From JAAZMI01 sp050948785 (lineage in GTDB: Bacteria > Bacillota > Dethiobacteria > DTU022 > UBA8154): 64,000 bases of DNA. This document shows positions 8,185 to 17,965 of this stretch, one piece after another. The translations under genes were made by a program, and so were the position numbers. The notes under the pieces were generated by a model. That model was not told where the DNA came from and did not search any database. It was given only the letters and a program-made list of their open reading frames with translations. The stretch spans positions 303,902 to 367,901 of the forward strand of contig JBMNEM010000001.1 in assembly GCA_050948785.1 (NCBI GenBank), in the 5' to 3' direction. Numbering within the stretch: the first letter of the stretch is position 1; every line of letters starts with the position of its first letter.

Positions 8185-11100
8185 TTGTTGGATGTCAATA
8201 ATTTTGATGCTTTGCAGATCAGCTTGGCCTCACCAGAGCAAATCAGGGCTTGGTCCCGTGGAGAAGTGAAGAAACCGGAGACGATTAATTACCGTACCCT
8301 TAAGCCCGAAAGGGAAGGCCTCTTTTGTGAAAAAATATTTGGCCCGCAAAAAGACTGGGAATGTCACTGTGGCAAATACAAGCGGGTGCGTTATAAGGGT
8401 ATTGTCTGTGATCGTTGTGGTGTGGAGGTAACCAAAGCCAAGGTGCGGCGGGAAAGAATGGGGCATATTGAGTTGGCTGCTCCTGTTTCTCATATCTGGT
8501 ATTTTAAGGGTATTCCCAGCCGGATGGGCTTGCTTTTGGATATGTCTCCGCGAGCCTTGGAAAAGGTACTTTATTTTGCCGCTTATGTAGTTATTGATCC
8601 CGGTGAAACCTATTTAAGTAAAAAGCAACTGCTTACAGAGGTGGAATACAGGGAATATCGGGATAAATACGAGGCCCTTTTTACTGCGGGCAAGGGTTTT
8701 AAAGCCGAAATGGGTGCCGAGGCCGTGAAAAAACTGCTGGAAGAGATCGATCTGGATGAGCTCTCTACTGAGCTCCGTGCAGAAGTCAAGGCAAGCAGCG
8801 GGCAGAAAAAAATTCGAGCGACCAGGCGCCTGGAGGTGGTGGAGGCTTTCCGCCAGTCAGGTAATTCCCCTGCCTGGATCATTTTAGATGTTATTCCTGT
8901 CATTCCACCGGATTTGCGGCCCATGGTGCAGCTGGATGGCGGACGTTTTGCCACTTCTGATTTAAATGACCTTTACCGCCGGGTCATTAACCGCAATAAC
9001 CGCCTGAAAAGGCTTTTGGACCTGGGTGCTCCTGATATTATCGTCCGCAACGAAAAGCGGATGCTGCAGGAGGCGGTTGATGCGCTAATTGATAACGGCC
9101 GAAGGGGGCGTCCCGTGACCGGTCCCGGTAACCGCCCTTTAAAATCTTTAAGCGATATGCTGAAAGGTAAACAGGGTCGTTTCCGCCAGAACCTGCTTGG
9201 TAAAAGGGTGGATTATTCCGGTCGCTCCGTGATTGTTGTCGGGCCGGAGTTAAAACTCTACCAGTGCGGCCTGCCCAAGGAGATGGCCCTGGAGCTGTTT
9301 AAACCTTTTGTGATGCGCAAGCTCGTTAAAGACGGTCATGCCCATAATATTAAAAGCGCCAAAAGAATGGCGGAAAAAGTTCGTCCTGAAGTATGGGATG
9401 TACTGGAAGAAGTGATCAAGGACCATCCTGTTCTTTTAAACAGGGCTCCTACACTGCACCGGCTGGGTATTCAGGCTTTTGAGCCAGTGCTTGTGGAGGG
9501 GCGGGCCATCAAGATTCACCCGCTGGTCTGTACAGCCTATAATGCTGACTTTGACGGTGACCAGATGGCTGTTCACGTTCCTCTGTCCGCTGAAGCACAG
9601 GCGGAGGCCCGTATTTTGATGCTTTCAGCCAGGAACCTTTTAAACCCTAAAGATGGACGTCCCGTAGTGACCCCTACTCAGGATATGGTTCTAGGGATCT
9701 TCTATCTTACGATTGAAAAAGAAGGGGCCAAAGGTGAAGGGAACTTTTATAAGGATTTTTCCGAGGCGATTATGGCTTACCATCATGGCTTTGTGGAGCT
9801 GCAGGCCCGCATTATTGTTGAAGCCTCCGACTGTAAAAAACCTAATTTACAGGTAATCGGCGAAGAAGGCGGGAGAAGATTTCTAATCACCACTCCCGGG
9901 AAAATAATTTTTAATGAGATCTTCCCGGATGATTTTCTCTATATTAATAATGCTCACAAGGAAACTCCATTGGAAGAAGAATATTTCTATTACGGCTCGG
10001 ATTATACACTCGGCCGGATACAGGAAATTTTACGGGAGCTTCCCCTGAATGATCCCATTAAAAAAGATCTGCTTGTCTATCTCATTGCTCTTTGTTATCG
10101 CCAGTACGGCAGCACAAAAACAACAGAGATACTGGACAAGATTAAAAAACTGGGTTTTAAATATGCCACAAAAGCGGGCATAACGATTGGCCTCGATGAT
10201 ATTGTTGTTCCCGGAGCCAAGAAAGAGACCCTTTTAAAAGCGGATCAGCAGGTAGAAGAAATCGAAAAGCAGTACCGCCGCGGCTTTATCACTGCTGATG
10301 AGCGCTATGACCGGATTATCGATATCTGGCACAAAGCCAAGGATAAAATCACCAAAGCATTGATGGATGGGTTTGATAACTTTAACCCCATCTATATGAT
10401 GTCGGAGTCCGGGGCGCGCGGCAATGAGTCTCAGATTACACAGCTGGCGGGGATCCGGGGGCTGATGGCTGATCCGACAGGGAGGATTATTGACCTGCCG
10501 ATCAAGGCGAATTTCCGTGAAGGCCTTACCGTGTTGGAATACTTTATTTCGACCCACGGGGCCCGTAAAGGCCTGGCTGATACAGCCTTAAAAACGGCTG
10601 ACTCGGGCTATTTGACCCGCCGCCTGGTCGATGTGGTGCAGGATGTGATTATCCGGGATCAGGATTGTGGAACAATACAGGGCATTGCTGTCCAGGAGCT
10701 GAAAGATGGCGATGATATCATCGAGGATCTTTCAGAGCGGATTACGGGACGTTTTGCTCTGGAGGATGTCATGCACCCGGAAAGCGGAGAAATATTGGCC
10801 CGGGGGGAAGAGCTCATCGATGAAAAAACAGCGGCGAAAATTATGCAGGCCGGAATCAAGGAGGTTAAAATCCGTTCGGTCATTACCTGTAAGTCACGTT
10901 ACGGGGTTTGTATCAAATGTTATGGCCGCAACCTGGCTACAGGTCAACTGGTAGATGTAGGTGAATCGGTGGGCATCATCGCGGCCCAATCCATTGGGGA
11001 GCCGGGGACGCAGCTGACGATGCGTACTTTCCATACCGGGGGTGTGGCCGGTGATGATATCACTCAAGGTTTGCCGCGGGTAGAGGAACTTTTTGAAGCA

Positions 11101-12015
11101 CGTAAACCCAAAGGGCAATCGCTGATCAGCGAAATCACCGGAAAGGTTGAGTTCCGGGAAACACGCAGCAGGCGGGAGATCCGGGTTTACTCCCCCCATG
11201 GTGAAATCCGGAATTACATGGTGCCTTACGGCGCCCGGCTGAAGGTTAAAGACGGTGAATCTGTGGAGGCCGGTGAAGAGCTGACGGAAGGTTCCATTAA
11301 CCCCCATGATTATTTAAAAGTTAAAGGCATCAGGGATGTTCAGCAGTACCTGATCCATGAGGTGCAGAGAGTTTACCGCCTGCAGGGTGTGGATATTAAT
11401 GACAAGCATATTGAAGTGATTATCCGCCAGATGTTGAAAAAAGTTAAAATCGAGGATGCCGGGGATACAGAACTGTTGCCCGGAAGCCTGGAGGACAATT
11501 TTACCGTGGAAGAAGTTAACCGTAAAATAGTTGAAAACGGTGGACGGCCTGCTGTGGGGAGGCCGGTATTACTGGGTATAACAAAAGCCTCCCTGGCTAC
11601 GGATTCGTTTCTTTCAGCAGCCTCCTTCCAGGAGACGACCAGGGTTTTAACTGATGCTTCGATTAAAGGGAAGGTTGACCCGCTTTTGGGGTTAAAAGAA
11701 AACGTGATTATCGGCAAGTTGATTCCTGCCGGTACAGGTATGTCCCGTTACCGGAATATCAAGGTTGTACCAATCCAGGAAGATTCGGAGGAGCAACCTT
11801 CGAATGTAAAGGATAAAACTTCGGAGGAAGAAAAGGAAGCAGAGGTTGTTTCCGGGAAAGCAGCAGAAGCTCCTGTTGTCAACACTACTGTTTCCGCTTC
11901 TGCACCAAAGAAGGAAACTGCTGACGGGGATGTTCCGGAGGAGAGGCAGAGAGTGGCTGCCGCTTCGGATGAGACACCGGCCAAATTTCAGGATGTTGCC
12001 GGTTCCAGCAGTTAA
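8185..12015 (+). CDS. rpoC: DNA-directed RNA polymerase beta' subunit
   Basis: A 1276-residue beta' subunit. The N-terminal zinc site is seen as CHC near residue 60 and CDRC near residue 75. The catalytic NADFDGDQ places the magnesium ligands at D455, D457 and D459. The second zinc site near residue 900 has CKSRYGVCIKCYG. TTG start at 8185 (a second TTG follows at once) after GGAAGGGGGA. The last 80 or so residues are a low-complexity Glu/Ala/Ser tail, unusual but in frame and without a break. Confidence 0.98.
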   Translation: MLDVNNFDALQISLASPEQIRAWSRGEVKKPETINYRTLKPEREGLFCEKIFGPQKDWECHCGKYKRVRYKGIVCDRCGVEVTKAKVRRERMGHIELAAPVSHIWYFKGIPSRMGLLLDMSPRALEKVLYFAAYVVIDPGETYLSKKQLLTEVEYREYRDKYEALFTAGKGFKAEMGAEAVKKLLEEIDLDELSTELRAEVKASSGQKKIRATRRLEVVEAFRQSGNSPAWIILDVIPVIPPDLRPMVQLDGGRFATSDLNDLYRRVINRNNRLKRLLDLGAPDIIVRNEKRMLQEAVDALIDNGRRGRPVTGPGNRPLKSLSDMLKGKQGRFRQNLLGKRVDYSGRSVIVVGPELKLYQCGLPKEMALELFKPFVMRKLVKDGHAHNIKSAKRMAEKVRPEVWDVLEEVIKDHPVLLNRAPTLHRLGIQAFEPVLVEGRAIKIHPLVCTAYNADFDGDQMAVHVPLSAEAQAEARILMLSARNLLNPKDGRPVVTPTQDMVLGIFYLTIEKEGAKGEGNFYKDFSEAIMAYHHGFVELQARIIVEASDCKKPNLQVIGEEGGRRFLITTPGKIIFNEIFPDDFLYINNAHKETPLEEEYFYYGSDYTLGRIQEILRELPLNDPIKKDLLVYLIALCYRQYGSTKTTEILDKIKKLGFKYATKAGITIGLDDIVVPGAKKETLLKADQQVEEIEKQYRRGFITADERYDRIIDIWHKAKDKITKALMDGFDNFNPIYMMSESGARGNESQITQLAGIRGLMADPTGRIIDLPIKANFREGLTVLEYFISTHGARKGLADTALKTADSGYLTRRLVDVVQDVIIRDQDCGTIQGIAVQELKDGDDIIEDLSERITGRFALEDVMHPESGEILARGEELIDEKTAAKIMQAGIKEVKIRSVITCKSRYGVCIKCYGRNLATGQLVDVGESVGIIAAQSIGEPGTQLTMRTFHTGGVAGDDITQGLPRVEELFEARKPKGQSLISEITGKVEFRETRSRREIRVYSPHGEIRNYMVPYGARLKVKDGESVEAGEELTEGSINPHDYLKVKGIRDVQQYLIHEVQRVYRLQGVDINDKHIEVIIRQMLKKVKIEDAGDTELLPGSLEDNFTVEEVNRKIVENGGRPAVGRPVLLGITKASLATDSFLSAASFQETTRVLTDASIKGKVDPLLGLKENVIIGKLIPAGTGMSRYRNIKVVPIQEDSEEQPSNVKDKTSEEEKEAEVVSGKAAEAPVVNTTVSASAPKKETADGDVPEERQRVAAASDETPAKFQDVAGSSS

Positions 12016-12168
12016 GGAGAAACAGGTTTTGTGCATTATCCAGGGGGAAGAGGCTGACTTTGGTCTTGGTGAAGCTACCGTTTAGGCTGTGCTTTGACCA
12101 CCTTTTCCCCAATTTTGTGGATGATGATACTTTAAAAGGCTTATTTATAGTAAAAGCCTAAAATTTAA

Positions 12169-12197
12169 TTGACAATTGTTTCTCACGGTGCTAAAAT
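12169..12197 (+). promoter_or_regulatory. Promoter upstream of the L7Ae-like gene and rpsL
   Basis: TTGACA at 12169-12174, 17 bases, TAAAAT at 12192-12197. It lies in the 244-base gap after rpoC and should start the str operon (L7Ae-like, rpsL, rpsG, fusA). Nothing else clear is seen in this gap. Confidence 0.75.
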
Positions 12198-12259
12198 AGC
12201 GGAGTGTGCTTCTTTTAGACTAAATTCTCGATAAATTTCAGGAGAGGAGTTGTCTGCAG

Positions 12260-12511
12260 GTGGGACTGGAAAAGATTAAAAAGGCCGGTAAGATTGTTGT
12301 CGGAACACGACAAACCGTAAAAACAATCGAAAACAACTCCGCCCGGGAAGTATATGTAGCCAGGGATGCCGAAGAAAGGATCACACTCCCGATTATCCAA
12401 TCTTGCAAGGAAAAGGGTTTGCCTGTTTATTATGTGGGTACTATGACCGAACTTGGCAAGGCTTGCAACATAAAGGTAGGAGCAGCGATGTGCGCTATTC
12501 TTGAAAAATAA
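12260..12511 (+). CDS. rplGB: L7Ae-family ribosomal protein (YbxF-like)
   Basis: An 83-residue protein of the L7Ae/L30e/S12e family, which binds kink-turn RNA. Visible family features are the start LEKIKKAGKIVVGTRQTVK and the central VYVARDAEER. It occupies the standard Firmicute position between rpoC and rpsL, where the Bacillus homologue is called YbxF. GTG start at 12260, after GGAGAGGAG at a somewhat long distance. Confidence 0.9.
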   Translation: MGLEKIKKAGKIVVGTRQTVKTIENNSAREVYVARDAEERITLPIIQSCKEKGLPVYYVGTMTELGKACNIKVGAAMCAILEK

Positions 12512-12538
12512 CCTTCATCAGGAAGGGAGGTGTATCTG

Positions 12539-12913
12539 GTGCCGACATTAAGTCAACTGATTCGTAAAGGCAGAAAAAAGATTACTAGAAAATCCAATGC
12601 GCCGGCGCTGGAAGGTTCTCCACAAAAAAGAGGGGTTTGTACCAGGGTTTCCACTACCACTCCCAAAAAACCCAACTCGGCTCTGCGCAAAATTGCCCGT
12701 GTACGGTTAACGAACGGCATGGAGGTTACGGCCTATATACCGGGTATTGGGCACAACCTTCAGGAACACTCCGTTGTTCTGATCAGGGGTGGGCGTGTCA
12801 AGGATCTTCCCGGAGTAAGATACCACCTGGTCAGAGGGGCGTTGGATGCTGCGGGTGTAGGTGATAGAAAGAAAGGACGTTCCAAGTACGGGGCAAAAAG
12901 GCCCAAGGAATAA
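12539..12913 (+). CDS. rpsL: 30S ribosomal protein S12 (uS12)
   Basis: A 124-residue S12, the decoding-centre protein. It shows TTTPKKPNSALRKIARV, including the lysine region known for streptomycin resistance, and GRVKDLPGVRYH. The GTG at 12539 follows GGGAGGTG at proper distance and gives the normal MPTLSQLIRKG start; an upstream GTG at 12530 sits inside the ribosome binding site. Confidence 0.97.
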   Translation: MPTLSQLIRKGRKKITRKSNAPALEGSPQKRGVCTRVSTTTPKKPNSALRKIARVRLTNGMEVTAYIPGIGHNLQEHSVVLIRGGRVKDLPGVRYHLVRGALDAAGVGDRKKGRSKYGAKRPKE

Positions 12914-12983
12914 TATTTTAATTGCACATTTTGAAATCACACAATTTGATTTAAATTTATTTTACTTCAAGGAGGGATATTTC

Positions 12984-13454
12984 TTGCCCAGAAAAGGCCC
13001 GGTCCCCAAAAGAGAAGTAGCAGCTGATCCGGTGTATAACAGTACGCTTATAAGCAAGTTTATTAATAAACTGATGTATGATGGTAAAAAGGGTACGGCG
13101 CAGTCCATTTTTTATCAAGCGATGGAGATCATCAAAGAAAAAACGGGAAAGGATCCGTTAGAGGTTTTTGAAACGGCGATGCGTAATGCCTCACCTGTTT
13201 TAGAGGTTAAACCGCGACGTGTGGGTGGGGCCACATACCAGGTTCCGGTTGAGGTTAATGCTTATCGCAAGGTTATTTTGGCTATCAGATGGCTGGTGGG
13301 TAATACCCGGGCCCGGGGAGAAAAAACCATGGCCCAAAGGCTCGCGGGTGAATTAATGGATGCGGCTAATAACACGGGTAACACGATCAAGAAAAAAGAG
13401 GATACACATAAAATGGCTGAAAGCAATAAGGCTTTTGCCCATTACCGTTGGTAA
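12984..13454 (+). CDS. rpsG: 30S ribosomal protein S7 (uS7)
   Basis: A 156-residue S7, which nucleates the 30S head. It begins MPRKGPVPKREV and ends MAESNKAFAHYRW, both typical. TTG start at 12984 after AAGGAGGG; the longer frame from 12861 lies within rpsL and is not used. It precedes fusA. Confidence 0.97.
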   Translation: MPRKGPVPKREVAADPVYNSTLISKFINKLMYDGKKGTAQSIFYQAMEIIKEKTGKDPLEVFETAMRNASPVLEVKPRRVGGATYQVPVEVNAYRKVILAIRWLVGNTRARGEKTMAQRLAGELMDAANNTGNTIKKKEDTHKMAESNKAFAHYRW

Positions 13455-13495
13455 AGCGTTTTTTGTCTTCAGGCAACATGGAGGAGAAAGGTTTT

Positions 13496-15559
13496 ATGGA
13501 TTTGGTTCAAACGAGGAATATAGGTATTATTGCCCATATTGATGCTGGAAAGACTACGACCACAGAGCGTATTCTTTTTTATACCGGAAGGGTCCACAAG
13601 CTTGGTGAGGTACACGACGGTGCAGCGACAATGGACTGGATGGTACAGGAGCAGGAGAGGGGTATTACCATTACCTCCGCTGCGACTACTTGTTCCTGGA
13701 AGGGAGCACGTATTAATATTATAGATACACCAGGACACGTGGACTTTACCGTGGAGGTGGAACGCTCATTAAGGGTGCTGGATGGAGCCATCGGTATTTT
13801 TTGTGCCAAGGAGGGTGTCGAACCGCAATCCGAGACAGTCTGGCGCCAAGCTGATAAGTACAGTGTACCGCGTATAGCTTATATCAATAAAATGGATGCC
13901 GCCGGTGCCGATTTTTTCAATGCTCTACGTATGATACGTTCCCGGCTGAAGGCTAATGTCCTTCCCATCCAGTTGCCGGTCGGCGTAGAGGAAGATTATC
14001 AAGGTATAATCGATCTAATCCGTTTTAAAGCGATTATGTTTGTGGATGACTTGGGGACGCACCTCGAGGAAACAGAGGTGCCGGCGGATATGCGGGAGTT
14101 AGCGCTCCACTACCGTGAAAGAATGATTGAATCACTGGCAGACGTGCATGAAAAGATTATGGAAAAATACCTTGAAGGCCAGGAAATTGCCGAGGAGGAA
14201 ATTCACCAGGCTTTACGCCAGGCCACAGTTTACCATAATTTTGTTCCTGTGCTTTGCGGTTCTTCGTACCGCAACAAAGGAGTTCAGCCTTTGTTAGATG
14301 CTGTGGTCCGTTATCTTCCCTCCCCTTTGGATATTCCCCCGATGAAGGGTACCAACCCACGCAACGGGGAGAGTGTTGAACGCCGGACGGATGTACACGA
14401 GCCTTTTACGGCGCTGGCATTTAAGGTGATGAGTGACCCTTATGTGGGTAAGCTGACTTTTTTCCGTATTTATTCCGGAGTGCTTAAAGACGGTTCTTAT
14501 ATTTATAACCCGGTTAAGGAGACAAAAGAGCGCGTCGGGCGCATTCTACGAATGCATGCCAACCGTAGGGAAGAGCTGCAGCTGGCCACTGCCGGTGATA
14601 TCGTTGCCGCTGTGGGTTTAAAGAAGACGACTACAGGGGATACCCTTTGTAGCGAAAATGAACAGATCATTCTCGAAAATATAAGGTTTCCGGAGCCGGT
14701 AATTGATGTGGCCATTGAGCCCAAGACAAAAGCTGACCAGGAAAAGATGTCGCTTTCGCTACGGAAACTTGCTGAGGAGGACCCCACTTTCCAGGCTTTT
14801 ACAGATGAAGAAACGGGTCAGACAATTATTGCCGGCATGGGGGAACTGCATCTTGAAATTATCGTTGACCGCCTCCTGCGTGAATTTAAAGTGGGGGCCA
14901 ACGTCGGGCGGCCGCAGGTGTCCTACAAGGAAACGATTTTAAGCCGTGCCCGCAGTGAAGGGAAATTTATCCGGCAGTCAGGAGGACGGGGACAGTACGG
15001 TCATGTAGTTATGGAAGTCGAACCTCTGGAAAGAGGCAGTGGTTTTGTTTTTGAGAACAGGAGCTCCGGAGGGGTTATTCCCAAAGAATATATACCGGCT
15101 ATCGAGGAGGGCGTTAGAGATTCACTGACAAGCGGTATTTTGGCCGGCTATGCAGTGATAGATGTCAAGGCTGCTTTACTTGACGGTTCCTTCCACCAGG
15201 TTGATTCTTCCGAGCTGGCCTTTAAAATTGCCGCTTCCCAGTCTTTCAAAAAATGCATGTCCCAAGCCCGGCCTGTTTTACTGGAACCGATTATGAAGGT
15301 GGAGATTATTGTTCCGGAAGAGTATATAGGGGAAGTTATCGGCGACATTAATTCCCGCCGGGGCAAAATTGAGGGAATTGAACCCAAAGGGGGCAGCCAG
15401 GTGATCAAAGGTTTTGTTCCCCTTGCCGAAATGTTTGGTTATGCTACTGACCTGCGCTCCCATACTCAGGGCAGGGGGACTTATGCTATGGAGTTTTTTC
15501 ATTACAGCGAGCTTCCAGCGGATATTGCTGAGAAGATTGTGAGCAGGGCGTATGTTTAA
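13496..15559 (+). CDS. fusA: Elongation factor G
   Basis: A 687-residue EF-G, the translocation GTPase. G1 is AHIDAGKTTTT, G3 DTPGHVDFT and G4 NKMD, followed by domains II-V (for example YGHVVMEVEP in domain IV and IVPEEYIGEVIGDINSRRG in domain V). The ATG at 13496 follows GAGGAGAAAGG; frames from 13448 or 13481 would add residues overlapping rpsG. A promoter-like sequence and tuf follow. Confidence 0.97.
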   Translation: MDLVQTRNIGIIAHIDAGKTTTTERILFYTGRVHKLGEVHDGAATMDWMVQEQERGITITSAATTCSWKGARINIIDTPGHVDFTVEVERSLRVLDGAIGIFCAKEGVEPQSETVWRQADKYSVPRIAYINKMDAAGADFFNALRMIRSRLKANVLPIQLPVGVEEDYQGIIDLIRFKAIMFVDDLGTHLEETEVPADMRELALHYRERMIESLADVHEKIMEKYLEGQEIAEEEIHQALRQATVYHNFVPVLCGSSYRNKGVQPLLDAVVRYLPSPLDIPPMKGTNPRNGESVERRTDVHEPFTALAFKVMSDPYVGKLTFFRIYSGVLKDGSYIYNPVKETKERVGRILRMHANRREELQLATAGDIVAAVGLKKTTTGDTLCSENEQIILENIRFPEPVIDVAIEPKTKADQEKMSLSLRKLAEEDPTFQAFTDEETGQTIIAGMGELHLEIIVDRLLREFKVGANVGRPQVSYKETILSRARSEGKFIRQSGGRGQYGHVVMEVEPLERGSGFVFENRSSGGVIPKEYIPAIEEGVRDSLTSGILAGYAVIDVKAALLDGSFHQVDSSELAFKIAASQSFKKCMSQARPVLLEPIMKVEIIVPEEYIGEVIGDINSRRGKIEGIEPKGGSQVIKGFVPLAEMFGYATDLRSHTQGRGTYAMEFFHYSELPADIAEKIVSRAYV

Positions 15560-15574
15560 TTGTTCCATCCAGAC

Positions 15575-15601
15575 TTGACAAATCTAGTCAGCGGATAATA
15601 T
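15575..15601 (+). promoter_or_regulatory. Possible promoter for tuf
   Basis: TTGACA at 15575-15580 and TAATAT at 15596-15601 in the 69-base fusA-tuf gap. The 15-base spacing is short, so this is tentative; tuf may also be read through from fusA. Confidence 0.4.
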
Positions 15602-15628
15602 TTATTAATTTAAGGGGGTAAAAGAAAA

Positions 15629-16834
15629 TTGGCCAAGAAAAAATTTGAGAGGACCAAACCGCATATTAATGTTGGGACGATTGGGCACGTTGATCATGGC
15701 AAGACCACTTTGACTTCGGCGATCACCTTTTGTTTAGCCAGTAAAGGTTATGCCAGCAAGACCAATTTTGAGGAAATTGATAAGGCCCCGGAGGAGCGCG
15801 ATCGTGGTATCACCATTGCTACGGCGCACGTGGAATATGAGACGGATAACCGTCACTATGCGCACGTGGACTGTCCCGGGCACGCTGACTATGTGAAGAA
15901 CATGATTACCGGTGCAGCGCAGATGGACGGTGCCATCCTTGTTGTTTCGGCGGCTGACGGTCCTATGCCGCAGACCAGGGAGCACATCTTACTGGCGCGT
16001 CAGGTTGCTGTCCCTTATATTGTTGTCTTTATGAACAAAGTGGACATGGTGGATGATCCGGAGCTTTTGGAATTGGTGGAGATGGAAGTTCGTGACCTGC
16101 TCAATGAGTATGAATTTCCCGGTGATGACCTCCCTGTGGTCCAAGGTTCGGCTTTAAAGGCGTTGGAATGCGGCTGTGGTGAGCGGGAATGTGAAAACTG
16201 CAAGGCTGTCTGGGAATTGATGGATGCTGTGGATAACTATGTTCCTGATCCGGAACGTGACACGGATAAACCTTTCCTCATGCCTGTAGAGGATGTCTTC
16301 ACGATTACCGGCCGTGGTACAGTTGCTACCGGCCGTGTTGAACGTGGCAAAGTCAAAATTGGCAATGAAGTGGAGATTGTCGGCTTTAACGATCGTCCGC
16401 GCAAGACGGTAGTGACCGGAGTGGAGATGTTTCGTAAGATTCTTGATGAAGCGGAGGCCGGGGACAATATTGGAGTATTGCTGCGTGGTATAGATCGTGA
16501 ATCCATAGAGCGTGGCCAGGTCCTGGCCAAGCCGGGCACCATTCACCCGCATACCAAATTCAAGGCAGAAGTTTATGTTTTGAAAAAAGAAGAAGGTGGG
16601 CGTCATACGCCGTTTTTCCAGGGTTATCGTCCCCAGTTTTATTTCCGGACCACGGATGTCACCGGTTCGATTCAACTGCCGGAAGGTGTAGAGATGGTTA
16701 TGCCCGGTGACAATGTGAACATGGAAATAGAGCTGATTACACCGATCGCCATTGAGGCTGGCCTGCGTTTTGCCATTCGTGAGGGCGGCAGGACTGTCGG
16801 CGCCGGTGTGGTTACCTCCATTGTCGAGGAATAG
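15629..16834 (+). CDS. tuf: Elongation factor Tu (second tuf copy)
   Basis: A complete 401-residue EF-Tu. G1 is GHVDHGKTT, G3 DCPGHADY and G4 NKVD. The G domain carries an insert with C-x-C-x4-C-x2-C (C181, C183, C188, C191; CGCGERECENC) before ELMDAVDNY; this four-cysteine insert could bind a metal and I recall it from Desulfotomaculum-like EF-Tu. TTG start after AAGGGGG. Its 3' 220 bases match the first tuf copy at two differences. Confidence 0.98.
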   Translation: MAKKKFERTKPHINVGTIGHVDHGKTTLTSAITFCLASKGYASKTNFEEIDKAPEERDRGITIATAHVEYETDNRHYAHVDCPGHADYVKNMITGAAQMDGAILVVSAADGPMPQTREHILLARQVAVPYIVVFMNKVDMVDDPELLELVEMEVRDLLNEYEFPGDDLPVVQGSALKALECGCGERECENCKAVWELMDAVDNYVPDPERDTDKPFLMPVEDVFTITGRGTVATGRVERGKVKIGNEVEIVGFNDRPRKTVVTGVEMFRKILDEAEAGDNIGVLLRGIDRESIERGQVLAKPGTIHPHTKFKAEVYVLKKEEGGRHTPFFQGYRPQFYFRTTDVTGSIQLPEGVEMVMPGDNVNMEIELITPIAIEAGLRFAIREGGRTVGAGVVTSIVEE

Positions 16835-16979
16835 TGATACGGTAGGAAAGGGGAGCTTTTTCCCCCTTGCTTCGGAGGGGTGAATGTTACCAGCGATGAA
16901 GTAAAAGGTTGCTGCCGGAAGGCAGGGAATTTTTATGGAGCAGTCTGTTCAAGTAATCAGACGTAAAAGGAGGAAAGAC

Positions 16980-17288
16980 ATGTCAAACCAGAAAATTCGC
17001 ATCCGTTTGAAGGCTTTTGATCATAATCTTCTAGATCAATCTGCGGGTAAAATTGTCGATACGGCCAAGCGTACAGGGGCTAACGTCTCGGGTCCTGTTC
17101 CACTTCCGACGGAGAAAAGTGTTTATACTGTGATTCGAGCCCCCCATAAATACAAGGATTCACGCGAACAGTTTGAGATCCGGACCCATAAAAGATTAAT
17201 TGATATTCTTGATCCAACACCCAATACGGTAGACGCTCTAATGCGTTTGGATCTGCCTGCCGGCGTAGATATCGAAATTAAACTCTAA
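16980..17288 (+). CDS. rpsJ: 30S ribosomal protein S10 (uS10)
   Basis: A 102-residue S10, the first gene of the S10 operon. Its start MSNQKIRIRLKAFDH and the RTHKRLIDI motif are typical. ATG at 16980 after AAAAGGAGG. Besides its ribosomal role S10 is the NusE partner of NusB. The 145-base gap after tuf has no convincing promoter. Confidence 0.97.
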   Translation: MSNQKIRIRLKAFDHNLLDQSAGKIVDTAKRTGANVSGPVPLPTEKSVYTVIRAPHKYKDSREQFEIRTHKRLIDILDPTPNTVDALMRLDLPAGVDIEIKL

Positions 17289-17315
17289 GAATCCTTGAGA
17301 TAGGGGGTGTAGAAG

Positions 17316-17945
17316 GTGGAAAAAGGAATCCTGGCTAAAAAAATAGGCATGACACGCATCTTTGATGACGAAGGGCGCTTTATCCCGGTGACGGTCTTGG
17401 AAGCCGGTCCTTGTACTGTTCTGGTCAAAAAAACCGCGGAAAAGGATGGCTATCAGTCTATCCAAATCGGTTTTAAGCCGGCGAAGAAAAACCGGCTCAA
17501 AAAGCCCTTGGCAGGTCATTTTGTCCAGGCGGATGTTGCTCCTTTAAAATATATTCGGGAGCTGCGTATTCGCAACACGGATGATTACAAGGTGGGTCAG
17601 GAAATCAAAGCGGATATTTTTAAAGCAGGAGATTATGTAGACGTTACGGGTATATCCAAGGGAAAAGGTTTTGCCGGCAGCATTAAGAAGTACGGCCAAG
17701 CGCAGGGGCCTAAGACTCACGGTTCTCGTTACCACCGGGGACCGGGCTCTCTCGGTGCTGTTGGCCCGTCACGTGTTTTTAAAGGAAGAAAACTGCCCGG
17801 CAGAATGGGCGGGGAAAAGGTTACTGTTCAGAAACTCAAGGTTGTGAAAGTAGATGCCGGCAAAAATCTGTTATTGGTGAAGGGAGCTGTGCCTGGTCCC
17901 CGTAATGTTCTTTTAGTGGTTAAAAATTCTGTTAAAACGGGTTAG
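17316..17945 (+). CDS. rplC: 50S ribosomal protein L3 (uL3)
   Basis: A 209-residue L3. It begins MEKGILAKKIGMTRIFDDEG and contains the peptidyl-transferase-near loop GSRYHRGPGSLGAVGPSRVF and GRMGGEKVT. GTG start after GGGGGTG. Confidence 0.97.
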   Translation: MEKGILAKKIGMTRIFDDEGRFIPVTVLEAGPCTVLVKKTAEKDGYQSIQIGFKPAKKNRLKKPLAGHFVQADVAPLKYIRELRIRNTDDYKVGQEIKADIFKAGDYVDVTGISKGKGFAGSIKKYGQAQGPKTHGSRYHRGPGSLGAVGPSRVFKGRKLPGRMGGEKVTVQKLKVVKVDAGKNLLLVKGAVPGPRNVLLVVKNSVKTG

Positions 17946-17965
17946 AAAGGGGGCTCTTGACACCT

